The notes beneath the pieces are model-generated. The model searched no databases. It was not told where the DNA came from and saw nothing but the letters and a program-made list of their open reading frames with translations. A stretch of 64,000 bases of DNA from Epiperipatus broadwayi (taxonomy: Eukaryota; Onychophora; Udeonychophora; Euonychophora; Peripatidae), in the NCBI GenBank assembly GCA_028023455.1, contig JAQFVV010000280.1, forward strand, positions 372,001 to 436,000, written 5' to 3'. Position numbers and translations under genes: made by a program. Shown here piece by piece: positions 45,393 to 58,911 of this stretch (its first letter is position 1; every line of letters starts with the position of its first letter).

Positions 45393-46759
45393 TACACCTT
45401 TACCCCGCTTAGCGATTGGCTACTTAGCGATATTTCACAATAGCGATCATCATCAATTTGTTCCCACTACTTTGATTTACAATCGATTATTCACTATAAC
45501 GATCGGGAAAAATTTCGGGAATAAAATTTTGGCAGCTATTTTAAATTTTGCATCACTGATGACATCAGAGTATAGGTATTTTAAGTACATTTTACCCAAA
45601 AGCAAAGTGCATTACCGAAATACATATACAGGTAATGACTTTGCTGTAATTGTATAGCACATACAATATTTTATTTATAAAACACAATGTTTGTGCTGCA
45701 TTCAGTATTTTGAATATAGAACGTATAAACTTAAAATATATATACGTAATTACTAAATCTATAATACTGTATACATCTAAGTGTTGAATGAAAAATTAAA
45801 CTTTATTTAAATATAATGTACAGTACTTGGATTATTTAAATAAAGTTTAATTTTTCTAGACATTCAACACTTATATTAGATGATGACAACAGTACAACTA
45901 AAATACTATCATCACAAACTTTCAGGAAAACACTAAATACTAATATTAAATTGTGTGTGTGTGTTCCTTAATTACATACACTCAAGTGGTTTCAAATCAA
46001 AAGAAAACATTTTTAAAAAAAAGTTTAAAAAGAAAAACAGATTGCATTTAAAATAAGTGTTAATAAATAATCTTTCTACATGAATATGGGGGGGGCACTA
46101 TTACATTACTAAAAATATACAGTAAGAAAAATAAACTTAGCGTATGTTTTAGAAAATTAGAACAGATTTTTTTTTATTTTAAAATAAGTTGATTTTTTTT
46201 CTAAAATTGACTGATTTACGATACGCATTAAGGCTTTTGTTACTCTGGAGTACAGTAATGAGTCTTTATGTTCAATTAAATAATTTATTAATTAAACATT
46301 GTTTGTTAATTTGAATAATTTCACATAAATAATAAACATAAATGTACAGTAATATGTACTGTAATACAAAATTTAAAAAAATGCACTTCAGTATGGATTT
46401 TTTTTTTCATTATGATGAAAAACTTCTGCGGAAGAATATAAAAACTCTTAAATTCAAATTTAGTTTCACTTTCTCTTTCTTTTTGCTGTACTGTACTTTT
46501 TAAACAGTGAAAATGTGCATTTTTTTTCCTAGTGACATAAAACTTTTCTTTTTAGATACTGTATTTAGTCATCATTGTCATGAAAAAATCAAAAAAATAT
46601 TTGAGCTTGGAAATCAATGTGGATATTTTACGTCAACTGGAACCAACCAATTTTTTTCCCATAGACTCCAATTATAAATACGTATTCTGTATACGATATT
46701 CTTGCTTAACGATGAGTTTTGGAGAACCAATTGCCATTGCTAAGCGGAGTAAAGGTGTA
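45393..46759. mobile_element. pogo/Tigger-like (Tc1-mariner superfamily) non-autonomous element
   Basis: TACACCTTTACCCCGCTTA at 45393 is mirrored by TAAGCGGAGTAAAGGTGTA at 46741-46759 (one mismatch). The next bases AGCGATTGGC and GCCATTGC extend the similarity. TA stands on both sides (45391-45392 and 46760-46761), the target site of this superfamily. CCCCGCTTAGCGAT ends and the inner CTTAACGATGAG / TTCCCATAGACTCCAATTAT are typical of Tigger-like ends. No transposase frame is present in the 1367 bp. Confidence 0.8.
45777..45885. repeat. Long hairpin inside the Tigger-like element
   Basis: TAAGTGTTGAATG..AAAAATTAAACTTTATTTAAAT is followed by its inverse ATTTAAATAAAGTTTAATTTTT..CATTCAACACTTA: about 33 pairs with a 4-nt insertion on one side and a loop of about 22 nt. 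It may be a small foldback element nested in the larger one. Confidence 0.8.
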
Positions 46760-46761
46760 TA

Positions 46762-47521
46762 TATTATTTTAAACTTTTTAGTATTGAGATATTTTTCATA
46801 ATTCCATTTTTAATTAAAATTAAGAATAAAAACAATGTTGCAGTCTCTATAATATTTGAAAGAAAATCATATATTACAAATCAATTGTGATATTATTTTA
46901 TTTATGAATGAAGCATTTTTAAAAGGAAACTTTTACAATCAAGAGAAATTAAAATTTAAAGTAATTTTTATAGTAAAAAGAAATTAAGATATTTTTTTTT
47001 TATTTACTGTAAACACTTTGCTACAGTAAACAAACGAGGAACCATCCTGAAATATTTTAATGTCATATTGCATTGCCATTGATTTATATGTGCAAAATCA
47101 ATGGAAATCCATTTGATAGAAATATGTTAAAATTTAATTACAAAATTTATCCTAATCAAACAAACAGAGATTTCTATAAAACAAAAGCATTTTAAAATAT
47201 AATAACAAATTTACAGTACAGTCATCTGCTATTTTTAATATATATATTTCTTAAAAATTATTCTACATAAAATAAATAAGAATATGTCACTCAGTTACCA
47301 AATGGACACAACCAATACATAATGAAAAGTAGATAGCAGAGAACAAAACTAAAAGATAAAAAAAAGCATGTGACAGTTTGATAATGCTCACAAAGACTGC
47401 ATTTAAAGAAAAAAAAAATAACAATTATAAATTTATCAATGTTTTTCCAATAAAGCATTCTACATAAATAATAATAATAATCAAATTGTTTATTGTTCAA
47501 GAGTTTTAGGAAGTTTGAACA
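46762..47521. other. AT-rich spacer
   Basis: No gene called. A T-rich - strand stretch near 47400 ending ATGCAG resembles an acceptor, but the following frame (about 47395-47300) is a low-complexity hydrophobic run and is not convincing. Confidence 0.4.
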
Positions 47522-47610
47522 GTGAAAGAACTGGAGCCATGATTCTTGGATCTTGAGCTCCAGAATGCACTACTTTATCAGTGCATTAATCCACTCAGAG
47601 CACCATTCCA
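47522..47610 (-). mobile_element. tRNA-like sequence, possible SINE head
   Basis: On the - strand GGTGCTCTGAGTGGATTAATGC (47604-47583; written here only as a 22-nt window around box A TGCTCTGAGTGG) is followed by a 7-bp stem ATGCACT/AGTGCAT with an 8-nt loop in anticodon position. A box B-like GAGCTCAAGATCC (47560-47548) comes next. The order and spacing resemble a tRNA with a class-I body. No target duplication was identified. Confidence 0.4.
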
Positions 47611-49133
47611 GATAAATCCTACTTATGTTTCTAAGAATTACTAATGTATAAATAAAAAATATTTAAAAAATCATAAATTGAATTATACTTCAATTAACAT
47701 ATTTTGATCTTATGAGAAAGAAGCAATCAATATCTGTGAAAAGACCAATTATAAAATTTATACCAATTTGCTATAATATTGATTCTAATCAGAAATTATT
47801 TTTTTAAAAATAGATTAATATATATCATTAATTTAAGACTCAATCTGCAAATTATGTTAAATCATGAAGCAATTGAAAAACAAATAAATGATCTTTTGAT
47901 GTTTTTGTTAACTATCAAAGCACTGAAATATTAAACCACTGAACATCACATGATCACCATTTATTATGCTTGCTCATAACTGTTATTTAAATAAGCAAAA
48001 CTCTCCAAGTGGCACTACTGTATGGAGAGTTTTGTCTGTTTTAATAACACTGAAATATTATCAGTTTTCTTCCTAATCTTAAGTATTTGTTTCATGGTAG
48101 TCCAAATTATTTTCGATTTATATAGTGAGAAATGTTTATATATAAATTCTATATGATGCTAAATAAAAAGAATTTTAAATAGCAGGAAAAAAAATCTTAC
48201 AGTATATTTTCTCTAAATAATGACTTTTATGTTTTGCTTTCAATTATTTTATTCAAAAATAATAGGACTAAACAAGACAATAGGAATGGAACTTTTTTAA
48301 CTGTTATATAAAAACATAAAACAACTTTAAAATATAACATTTCAAAACATTTATCAAATAGTAGAAAGTGAAATATTTGTAATTCAGGTAAGTAATTAAT
48401 AACAAACAAAAAAACATAGATTTTTAATAATAATAAGCCTGCAGTATATGAGAAAATTCACTCTATTTATTTTATTTCAGAACCATTTATTATAAATTTG
48501 AATAATCAATGGGCATTATTGCTATATTTTGCAGAAAATATATATAGGCTTTAGTAACTCGACAGTTATAAGTTATAAAGCTAAGTTTGCTCCAGAGAAA
48601 AATAATAATGAAATGTAAATACATATTTAAGTTTTAAAAGCAATAAAAAAGATTGATAATAAGTTTAAAAAGAAATAGAAAACAGATTCAGTAAAAAAAT
48701 AAAGAAACTTTATTTAGATAATTTTCAGTTTAAGTTTAATAACAACAATGAAAGATAGTTGGCAGTTAAATTAAACTTAAACAAATAAAGATCTTAGATT
48801 AAAAGCATTCTACAAAAGATTGCCGAAAGATAAAACAAATTGTTAATTACAAGTCGAATATAACTAATGAATTAAGAGAAACTGTATATTGTTTAAAATC
48901 AAACATTAAACTAATTTTAGAAGTAAACAAATGAATAAAATATTTGAAACTAATTACTAAAGAATGTAAAGGGATGCAATTAAAAGCTGGATCCTAATCA
49001 TCGTTGTAAAGATGCATTAGCCAAATGGAAGTACAATTACATTGGAATATTAGGAATTTATTAAGGATATCGAGCATGGAAAAAGAGTATAAAGAGTGCA
49101 CACTAAAAAGAGAAAGGGATCATCAGCTTTTCT
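47611..49133. other. AT-rich spacer with a small foldback
   Basis: Foldback at 47965-48055: AAAACTCTCCA (from 47997) pairs with TGGAGAGTTTT (to 48035) around AGTGGCACTACTGTA. The similarity continues outward as CTGTTATT..AAATAAG and CTGTTTTAATAACA. Otherwise nothing recognised. Confidence 0.5.
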
Positions 49134-49230
49134 CTACTCATCGTAAGCTGCTGTTGTTGCTGTGTCATGGAAGTCATAAGAACCTTGAGAAAGGCTGAGA
49201 GATGATGGATGTGTCCCAGAGCCTATGCAT
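49134..49230 (-). CDS. Candidate terminal coding exon of an unrecognised gene
   Basis: On the - strand CTATCTTTAACTTTCAG (AG at 49232-49231) is a good acceptor. One frame then reads, after one base completing a split codon, CIGSGTHPSSLSLSQGSYDF followed by HDTATTAAYDE and TAG at 49136-49134. Composition (Ser, Thr, Gly, His, Asp; GC-richer codons) differs sharply from chance frames nearby and is plausible for a cytoplasmic tail. Entry is phase 2. Upstream exons at higher coordinates were not found within the window, and I do not recognise the protein. Confidence 0.4.
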
Positions 49231-52200
49231 CTGAAAGTTAAAGATAGCCAGCTAGGGAAAGTGTTAATAGATCACACTGGTCTTTTATTATTTACATACA
49301 TCTGAGAAGGCCCAAATAGGATTGTTGTTTTGTAAAATAACCATGAGTATAAACTTTAGTATTCACTTAATGTTACCACTGGTATTGTGGAGGATTATTT
49401 ACTCAGTGATGATATGGGCAGTGAAGATAGAACTTCAAATCAAGGACTATTTTGTTATATGTGTAAATAAAGTAAATATGATCACTACTCAGTTAAATCT
49501 TAATTTGTATGTATGTATGTATAATATTTAAATAAATATATTTAATCATTATTAATAATATTTTGGTAATTTATAATTTTGTGATAATTTTTGATAGTCA
49601 GCTTCATAACCAAATACACAATTAATGATCACTGATACAAATCACCAGATTAGTTTTTATTATTGGCTATCTTCAATGAGTAACAGGTTTGCATGTACAT
49701 ATCCAGCATCCAACTTTTATTTTTTTATATTATCCAAACCAATAACTTAGAATTCAAATGTTAAACCCAGCCAACATATATAGGTTTGATATTAAGCAAA
49801 AATATTTTATTGATCTGTTTTATGCTAATGGCGTGTACTTTTGTTAACAAGAATGATATTTACCAAATAACGCATCTCCTGACAATAATAATCAAATTAT
49901 TTTTCATTCTAGAAATTGTTTGAACTTATTTTTGATCAGAAGTGAATGATATTAAAAAAAAAAAATGTGTTTGTTAAAATTAATTGCTTTTATTTTGTTT
50001 TTTTATTTCTCAACTGATTTACAAAACTTTTACAGTTTTATTTAAAATAATGTATATAAAAATAAAGAATATTGTCTATCATATAATTTTTAACAAATGC
50101 TATGAAATTATTGGAATATTTAAAATTAGATTTGGTTAATAATATAATACTATATTCAACCATTAGACCATTTCTTTTTTATTAATTATTTTCCAGTTTG
50201 TCACTAAGGTTTAACATTGTTTTTAATTTTTCCTCTGGATGTGGTTTATCAAATTTAGAAGTCATTATAAAAAGATGGAAAATTTAAAATAAATCTTTAA
50301 AAAAGTAAAACTATGTGTATTGACTGAGAGTTTACTTTTAAAATAGTGAACATAAAAAAAATAATATTCATAATGATTTGACAATATAAAATCGGCAGTC
50401 TATTATTATCCCACATGTTAGAAATTGTTTTTGGAATATAAAATTTATTTATATAAGACATTAAATTTGTCTCCATTATAACTTCAGAAAAAATAATAAA
50501 AATTTGCTCATAAAAATGCACAAGAAAGGCAATAATATACTGTGGTAATTATATTAGCCATTTTTTGCAAGATTATTTTTTTAGAAAATAATATTGATTA
50601 TCTAACACTAATTCTTTTTCTTATAAACAACCTTGCAGAAAGCATATATGGTAATTCATAGATTAAATTTGCAATTGAAAAACAAATTAATTTGTTCCTC
50701 TACAGTCAATTTGTTTATGAAGATACAACCTATTATCAGAAAGTATCTACAGAAAAATATTTTCCTCAGTTTAACATATATATGTGAAGTAACAAACAAT
50801 AGATGTTAAAACACTGTCAAATCTTGAAATCAAGAAAAACTTTTTCAAAAAATCATTATTGTTTTATGTGCGTGAGTAACAGAAATCTCTTTTTATTTTG
50901 GTTTGGACAATTCATTTATTTTTTGTAACTTTACTATTAATCTCAATCTCTCCTTTTTTTTCCTTACTGAGGGTAGTATAGGTTCAGTAATCATAAAGCT
51001 TTCTTATCAACTCTCTGCACTAATTATAATAGTAGGATTACACAACACTTTTCTATCTTTTAATTCTATGCATAGCAAAATCGATTCCAATGTTAAGTTT
51101 ATTTCTTTTTTGTTTGTTTATTTATTTTTACTCCCTTTATTTCTATTTTTCAAGAATTAGAATGATCGATCATATTTGTTTAATAAAAGATGAATGAAAA
51201 CTGATGAAAAAGAAAATCAATCACTGCTGTAAAAGAAAAAGCATGCAAATGCATAAATTTTAAAATAATTAACATAAACAATTGAAATGACTTATTTATA
51301 TGATTATAAGTAAATAAATTATTTATTAATTTGCAATAATTAATATCTTTTCAGTTGGATAAAAGCAAAGTCTAAAATATTATATAACTCAACTGTGAAA
51401 AACTAAAATGTTAATTCCTATGAATAAATAATATTCAGTTTTACAATGATAAGTTGACTTTATTATGGTTATTACTTTGTTTGCATACTAATCATATTTA
51501 CATATCCATCCACCCTTAATTGATTTGTGTTAGCATTTGAAGACAAATCTACAAGTTCTAACCAAACTATCAGTTATCTCATACTTGATATACAACATGC
51601 TAATGTTCTTTTTCTTTAAATTTATTTACAGTTCTCCAATTCTCTGTTTTATTTTTTTAAATTAAGTTAAAAAATATCCTTTCACAATTCCCATAATAGT
51701 CTTTCAAAATTTTTTATTCTGCAATATTTAATTAAAAATTTTCTTTTATAATTATTTTCTTGACTAACCACTATTATATGTTGTAACACATATAACTGCA
51801 ATAAATAAATAGTAATTTGTAATATTTCATACTGTTAAGAGGCAATAGATTTTGAAATTCTCCTAACATATCAGATACAAGAGTTCTATATAATACTGCA
51901 GTTATTCACTTCTTCACAAAAAAAAAAAACTTTAATTACTGTGACAAAAATAAATAAATAAACTTTTAAGTGTTATTAAAAATCTACTTTTTAAATCTTA
52001 TAAAAGACAAAATCAGATCATTATATATAAAATTGCTTAATTACAACCTTTCATCAAAAATTGATAATTATATATAATAATTTTTATATGTGAAGGTTTG
52101 CAGAAACATAACTTGCTTTAGGAAATATCTAATTATACTAATTTTCAAATTTACTGATGTCAGCAATGATTAAATAATTGTATTTATAATAAACTAATAG

Positions 52201-55200
52201 AGACTGCTTGCATTAAGTTTATTCATGCATAAATTATTTGTGACCCATAAATCCTGTTTTAGTAATAAGATATCAATAGTTGAAAAGATTATTTTAATAT
52301 TAATATGCAGTTGCTAACTATAACTTTATCATCTTATTTATTTATATTATCAATCTCTCTCCTCCTCCAAGTTTAATGAGAAAATAGCATCTGCCAACAA
52401 ATCTTTTAAGTATAAATTTCTTCACACTTTGAAGACTATTCTGAGAAATACATAAACCAAAAAAAAAACCATAACAGAAGCTACCCAATTTGCTAAATAA
52501 TTAAGTAAAGTGAACTGATTAGTTGTTATTATAAGTTGCCTTGCTTTTCCTCCATCCCCAGAGGTTTATTGATATTAGAGACTGGTGATAGTAAATCCTA
52601 ATAAGAATCAATAAGATATGAAAACTATTTATTTAAAAGCTATTATTTGAAGTTGATAATTTTTTTACACATATATTGTAATGATCAGCTTACTTATGCT
52701 TAAATTTATTTTAATGTAATTGATTCAGCATTTGACATTAAAGATCAGGAAATGTATGGCATGTATTCTTTATTTATATACTTTAATAGAATTCAAAATA
52801 TTTTTTTTAATATGTGATGATAATGACCATTACACAAACACTATTTGCAATATCTAGCTAAATCACACAGAATATAATGTACACCCAATGAAATAGACGT
52901 GGAATAAATATTCAGACCAGATAATATTACATATAAAGAATTTAACACGCTATTTAGACAAATAACAAACAATAGTTTATTTACAAAATATTATAACTAT
53001 CACACAAGATATAATGTTCTTTTCCCCTAAACATGCTTACATTACAGACTATTTCCTAAGAATTTATGATAATTTTTTTTATAGCTAATTATAATTTAAT
53101 AATAATAATTGCTTTAGTAAGTCATCTCTCCTCTGTCTTTTAACTTTCAATTCAGAAGCATGGTGGAAAACAATAGAAGTTATTTGTAAAGAGTCGAAGT
53201 TTACTTTAATTAATTTTAAACATTAATCTTTCAAATATTTTTAAGGACTATATGATCTAGAACACTTCCAATAGAGTAAATCCCTCACCTTTAATAGACC
53301 CTGGGATATAATCCTACATAGTGCCAACTATCTGAAATACAATACATTTATTCATATCATTAGCTTCGTAACAAAGTCACACACATATATCTAATGTGAG
53401 ATTGTTATAACCTATCTTTTTTACAAAGATAATTCTAGAAAGTGCCCAATTTAGGTCTAAATCCCAATTTAATAACTTAATTAGAGATTGTTCTTTTGAA
53501 TCCAATCTCTAATTTAATAGTAGCTCAATCTAATTATGTGAGGTGGTTCCTTTGAATCTGAACCCAAATTTACAGCACAAAATATAATAAATTCACCATA
53601 TAGATATAGTATATTTTAACATTCGACAGTGATTTAGCAATTGCATTTATAAGTTTTACATACATTTATAAGTAGGATTTAGCAAAAGTGCAACATCATA
53701 GGAAAATAAATAAATAAAAAGTTCAAAATTAAAGTTTTATTTATAAAACTTGCTCAATATTTCTCACATTTTCTCAATATTTTGCAAATATCTGCAATTT
53801 CTAGCAACCCAGAATTAAAAATCTCATGGCATAACATCCATGCTTTTCACTTGTGATATTCTACAGAGTTTTACCTATTCAGTCCTTAAAAAAATATATA
53901 AGTTCAAGAAAATCCTTGCTTAGTGAAAGAGTGCTGTCTCATTGGAACAATAACGAAAATTTTCTATACTTGTTGAAAACATAAAGTATATCCTTTTAAT
54001 GCAATATTTTATCACCAAACATTTTTATCCTTGTTCCTTTGAATCAGTAAACCACTATTTGATATGCTGACAGCCAATTTTCTATCAATTTATGTTATCA
54101 TTTCATAAAAATAGCACCATTAATTTGAACAATAAATAGAAATTTGGCATTCTGAACATATTGCTGAATGATTCACTTACAAAATTTCATCGGTGAGTTG
54201 ATATTTCTGTAATTTATATGGATGTCACTACCATCTCTTAAGATAAAAGTAAATGTTGCTTTTGAAACTACTGTTACAATACGCAAAGACAGCAGCCTCG
54301 TCAATCATTATCAGTGGTCATCTTGAAGATTCACTAATTAGTGTATAACAAATGAATTCTGTTGTGTTTCTTGGACTTTTACAACAAATATGTTTAAGTC
54401 CTGTTGATTCATGGTCTGCAAGCATTCTCTTAAATTTTATAGCAGCTTTTAACTCTAATTTCTTCAAATGAAATTAAGAGTTATTTGAATTCAAGATACT
54501 GTATGGTCTGTAAAAAATACAAATAGATATTAATCATGAGATAAATTTATAAGACATCTTGTTTATATACACACCTAATATAAAGAAAATCCAAAATTAA
54601 AAAGAATAAAAATAATTTAAAGAAGTTAAATAGAAAATTCCAAATACTGTTCAGAAAAACAAAACAATATTAAAACAATATTTGCAAAGACATGGAAAGC
54701 TTTCAAAGAATTAATGAGATAAAATGAAAACTTCATCCATGAATAAAAAATAGCAATGAACACATTGCAAGTAACATAGAGCAGATAAAGATTAAAGGTT
54801 AAATAGAAAAACCATATGCAAAGACAGCAATCATGATATATTTCATAAAGTACTCTACATCAAAAAATCTTCAATAATAAAGTCATGTTCAGATTAGTTT
54901 TTGAGATTATGGGCAATGGTATTTTTTGATGTATCTAATGATTTGTATCGGTGACAAAAAGCAACAAAAACATTGATCAAATTATGTCATTTAATCTGAA
55001 AAACTATTTAATGACCTACAAATTTGAAAAAAAATTATTTAGAATTGTAACATAATGTGTAAATTGTCATATCATATCTCATATACCACTACATGAAGAT
55101 TAGATTATTCCGGAAATCTTCCAGAAAAAATCACATTTGATTAAAAGAGAAGTAGAAAAACATAAACTGACTCAGCAAAGATTGAGAAAGTAAATAATGT

Positions 55201-55259
55201 TACTGATGCTTTGATTCAATTGACTGTGCTAAAATGTGATGTTGTTAAGAAAATAAATG
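49231..55259. other. Long AT-rich stretch without recognised genes
   Basis: All reading frames are short and compositionally driven. No repeat boundaries, RNA genes or credible splice-flanked exons were found. If the exon at 49134-49230 is real, this would include its intron(s). Confidence 0.5.
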
Positions 55260-55860
55260 AAGATAATAATTGATTGTTTATAGGAATCTCAGTTGCATAT
55301 TGGCACTATTTATTCAACTTACATACCATATATTTAATGAAGGAAGCTAGATTAGATAAAAACAAATGCTTTCAAATTTGTGAAAGAAAAATCTACAACC
55401 TTATATATATAATATATGCTGATGATACCACATTAAGATAGATGATCATAAGACTTTTATTACATTAATTAGATTCAAAAAATAGGATTATAAATAAATA
55501 TCCTGAAAAAAGTTATGATATTAAAGTCAGTGAATGTGAAGCTATAGAAATGCTCACAATTTTTACATACTTATATTATTAATCAGCATCAAAGGATTTA
55601 CTAACCAAATTGAAATTTAAAAAATGCATACTTTTAGATGTAGGCATATATCTTAAAAACAAATATTGGAACTGTTCAAATTATGGTGATTCCTGTACTC
55701 TCTATGAATGCAAAAAATAGTCACTAAAGAAATCTGATAAGAAATGTAATGATATTTTTGAACTGTGATCCAACAACAATAATTGATGGAATTAGAAATA
55801 ATTTGAAATTGTCTTACTTTAGTCATCATTGAAAAAGATTTAAAGTTCATACAGATTAGA
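55260..55860 (+). pseudogene. LINE (RTE-like) reverse transcriptase relic
   Basis: The frame near 55322-55443 reads YLMKEARLDKNKCFQICERK then IYNLIYIIYADDTTLR and a stop. It resembles the RTE-type block ...EARL...GI.I.GR.INNLRYADDTTL, with the catalytic ADD intact. Further on, across stops, come QHQRIY and NLKLSYFSHH (SWFGH-like). It has many frameshifts, lacks either end of the element, and is old. Confidence 0.55.
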
Positions 55861-58782
55861 GATAAAAAAGATCATCAGTAATAAGATAGCTTCTAAAAAA
55901 TATTATTTATATGTTTTCCTGAAGATGGTGTTGATCTGATATTACCAATAATAAATGAATGCACTTAAGCACGCAAATATATTAATTGTAATTATACTTT
56001 GGATTATTTCTATCATCTAATATTAATTATTAATAATTTAAAAAGAACTCAAACTTTATGTAAACTTTTCAAAGACATTCAACTATTAGTAATAGAACAC
56101 AGGTTAGTATATAACACAATGTTTTAAAAGATATTATTCTCTTCTCTATTATTAATTTCAAAATGTCTGATGTAATAGGACTAATTTTCTGGTCAATAAA
56201 AGTTCTAAATTTTATAATTTTATTTTCAGATTTTATGCATATATAGATGGATAGATGGATGAATGGATAACTAGAATTATACAAATATTATAATAATCTA
56301 CATATAAATCATATAGCTGCACCAACTAAATGACAGTCTTTTTTTTTCACTAAGACATAATAAATTTAGTTAACACAACTGAATCATTTATATATAAGTC
56401 AATTGTGATATTATGTATAAACACAATCTTTTTATTAAAATTATAAACAAAATATGATTAACTTATACTTTTTTTAATTTATATATTTATAGGATTAAAC
56501 AAAATAATAGAAATGCCTATGATATCTTGAATATATATATATATGATTATTGTTTGTAAAAATTAGACTCTATGCAATATGAAATTATATAACAGTTAAG
56601 CAGAGACTAGAGGAATAATAGGCCATTCATTAAAAAAAATATAAGCCTAAAAAAGTCAGTTAAAAAATATTGACACAATAACAGACAGGATACTCAATAA
56701 TATTTAAATCAATTAATTAAAGAAATAATAAATGTTCAACATCATTAAGGTAATCCTTAAATCAATATTTATCATGTAGCAAGCACTATGTGATGAATCT
56801 ATTTCCCCAAAATGTTCAAATAGATTGCCCTGTGTGGTTTAGGGCAGTAATAAAATGATAGTCTGGGTGACAGTCTAGAAAATGCTATAATGCATCCATA
56901 AAGAATAATGACATACCAAAAGAATACCACAATATAGCTTCCTAAATAATAAAAGTTGTTGGAAAATATAATCTGGTTGCTAAATTTGTTTCAATCAACC
57001 ACTGGACAAAAAAACTTTCATGGAAAGAGTAATCAATGATTTGTCTGATCATCTGATATGCTTTCAATTATTCTTTGTCCAAATGGATACTATCATTTCT
57101 GTTCCAAAGCATTCCTATCAGAAATGTTTGGCTTTAATCTGAAAGCTTGATAATAAATGTTCTGCTTGTGACACTTATAAATACTAGAATGCTCATATAT
57201 GTTGACCTGTAAAACAATTGTTTTTGCTATGGAATTATTTTAGCCATTATTCCATAATCATTGATCACTCTCAGTAAGTAATGATTTCAAACCAAATGGA
57301 ATCAAGCATGTTTCATTTTTGTATCTTTAGCAAATAAAATTATCACAATTTAAAAATATTAAACATTTTATTAATTTTGGACACTATTATCCCACTAATT
57401 ATGCACCAACAATTTAATCCCTTTAAATATAAATAACTGCAACACTTCTTTTCAAGGTTTATGAGCTGATGATAACTTTCTGACAAATATTATTTTCATT
57501 GTCTTAGGATTCTATCAGTAAAAATGAAATACTATGTTAAGATGTAATTTTATTTATGCTACATGATATTAAAAATATAGTTCTCTGTTATTTTCACTTA
57601 AAACTAGCTTAGTTTTACTGAAATGTAGCGGTTTTTCATTTAAGATTTCTAAATTTGAAGAAATTATTTGGTTTGGTCAATTTGAAAGCAAAAGGGCTCT
57701 TTTTAAGAAATGTAATGCACTATATATTTTTATCAGTGGACATATTTGATTTTATCATTTTCAGTTAAAACAAACTTAGTTTAACTGAAATGTAGTGGGT
57801 TTTGTTTAGGATTCCTAAATTTAAATAAATTTGCTGGTTTGCCCCATTTGAAAGCAAATGGATACATTATTAATAAAATATTTATTTTCATTATTTCTCC
57901 AATTTTATAATCATATTAGTTTATTTCTACCTATTTTAGTCTTCAACAAAACAATTCTACACATATAAAAATTATTTGCCACAAATTTTTATCAGTGATT
58001 TATTTTTTTAAATTTACTATTATTTATCTAATAAAGTATTAAACTTTATTACAATTACAAAATTAATATTTACTTTTATTTGGTTTCCATTATTTAATAT
58101 TAATGCTGGAGTAAGTAGATCATTGAAAATTTGGCCATTTTGTATAAAGATAAATCACAGAAATATAATATCTCCTTCACCAATGATAAAGCTTATATTA
58201 CTTATATTTTTTATTTTTACAATCAGTGTATTGACATTCATTTGATAATCCAGACGTAATAATAATTAGATAACTATTTTGCTAACTCGATTATCTATGG
58301 GCCAATTACCTTTAAAAAAAAAAATCCTAAGCCTATTGTGATCTGACAAAAGTTCGGTGTCTTTCCAGGCCTAACCTTAACTCCAGTAGATCTTGCATAC
58401 ATATATGCTAGACACTATATCAAAAAATCTTTGCAAAAATTCCAGTTCTCTAGTCCAAGGCAGATGAATGCATTAATCATTAGGCTCTAAGTGTTTAAAA
58501 TACTTTCCATACAAAATTTGGTGAAAATTTTCAATTCTTATTTAACATTTTTTAATAAATATTGTTTGTTAATAAATAAATTATTATTATTCATTAAAAT
58601 TCTAAACTAAAATAAAAGCAGCTCTCTATTCTAGCACTATCTAGCATAAACTTGATATATATAAAGTTCCTATTCTTAATACAGTATTTAAATTTCCATT
58701 CTCAGAACAGTTTCTGACTTTTGCACTTAGGATTAAAAACTAGAAAAAAATGCAGACATGCTATCTATAAAGCTGAAAATGT
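55861..58782. other. AT-rich spacer with a ~170-bp duplication
   Basis: No gene recognised. The tandem duplication at 57588-57875 is listed separately. Confidence 0.5.
57588..57875. repeat. ~170-bp tandem duplication
   Basis: TTTTCACTTAAAACTAGCTT..GAAATGTAGCGG..CTAAATTTGAAG..GGTCAATTTGAAAGCAAA (from 57590) recurs as TTTTCAGTTAAAACAAACTT..GAAATGTAGTGG..CTAAATTTAAAT..CCCCATTTGAAAGCAAA (from 57760). Two diverged copies. Confidence 0.75.
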
Positions 58783-58911
58783 GAATTCAAATCAGTCTAA
58801 GATTTTGAACCCAAGTCAACTTGTTTGAACAGTAATATAAATCTGAATCCAATTCAATAGCTAACTATACAAGATCGCTTGTATTCAAAATCTTAGACTG
58901 ACTTGAAATTC
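58783..58911. repeat. Foldback element with ~41-bp arms
   Basis: GAATTCAAATCAGTCTAAG with ATTTTGAACCCAAGTCAACTTG (58783-58823) is mirrored by CAAGATCGCTTGTATTCAAAA with TCTTAGACTGACTTGAAATTC (58870-58911). The spacer is 46 nt. Arms match at about 80 percent. Confidence 0.8.

Noticed and set aside
47291-47500. T-rich tract plus ATGCAG followed by a hydrophobic frame and a GTAACT donor, - strand
   Set aside because: The frame is Phe/Leu/Tyr low-complexity expected from T-rich DNA, and there is no neighbouring exon with compatible phase.
48227-48409. 60-codon - strand frame preceded by ATATAACAG
   Set aside because: Hydrophobic low-complexity frame from AT-rich DNA with no supporting exon.
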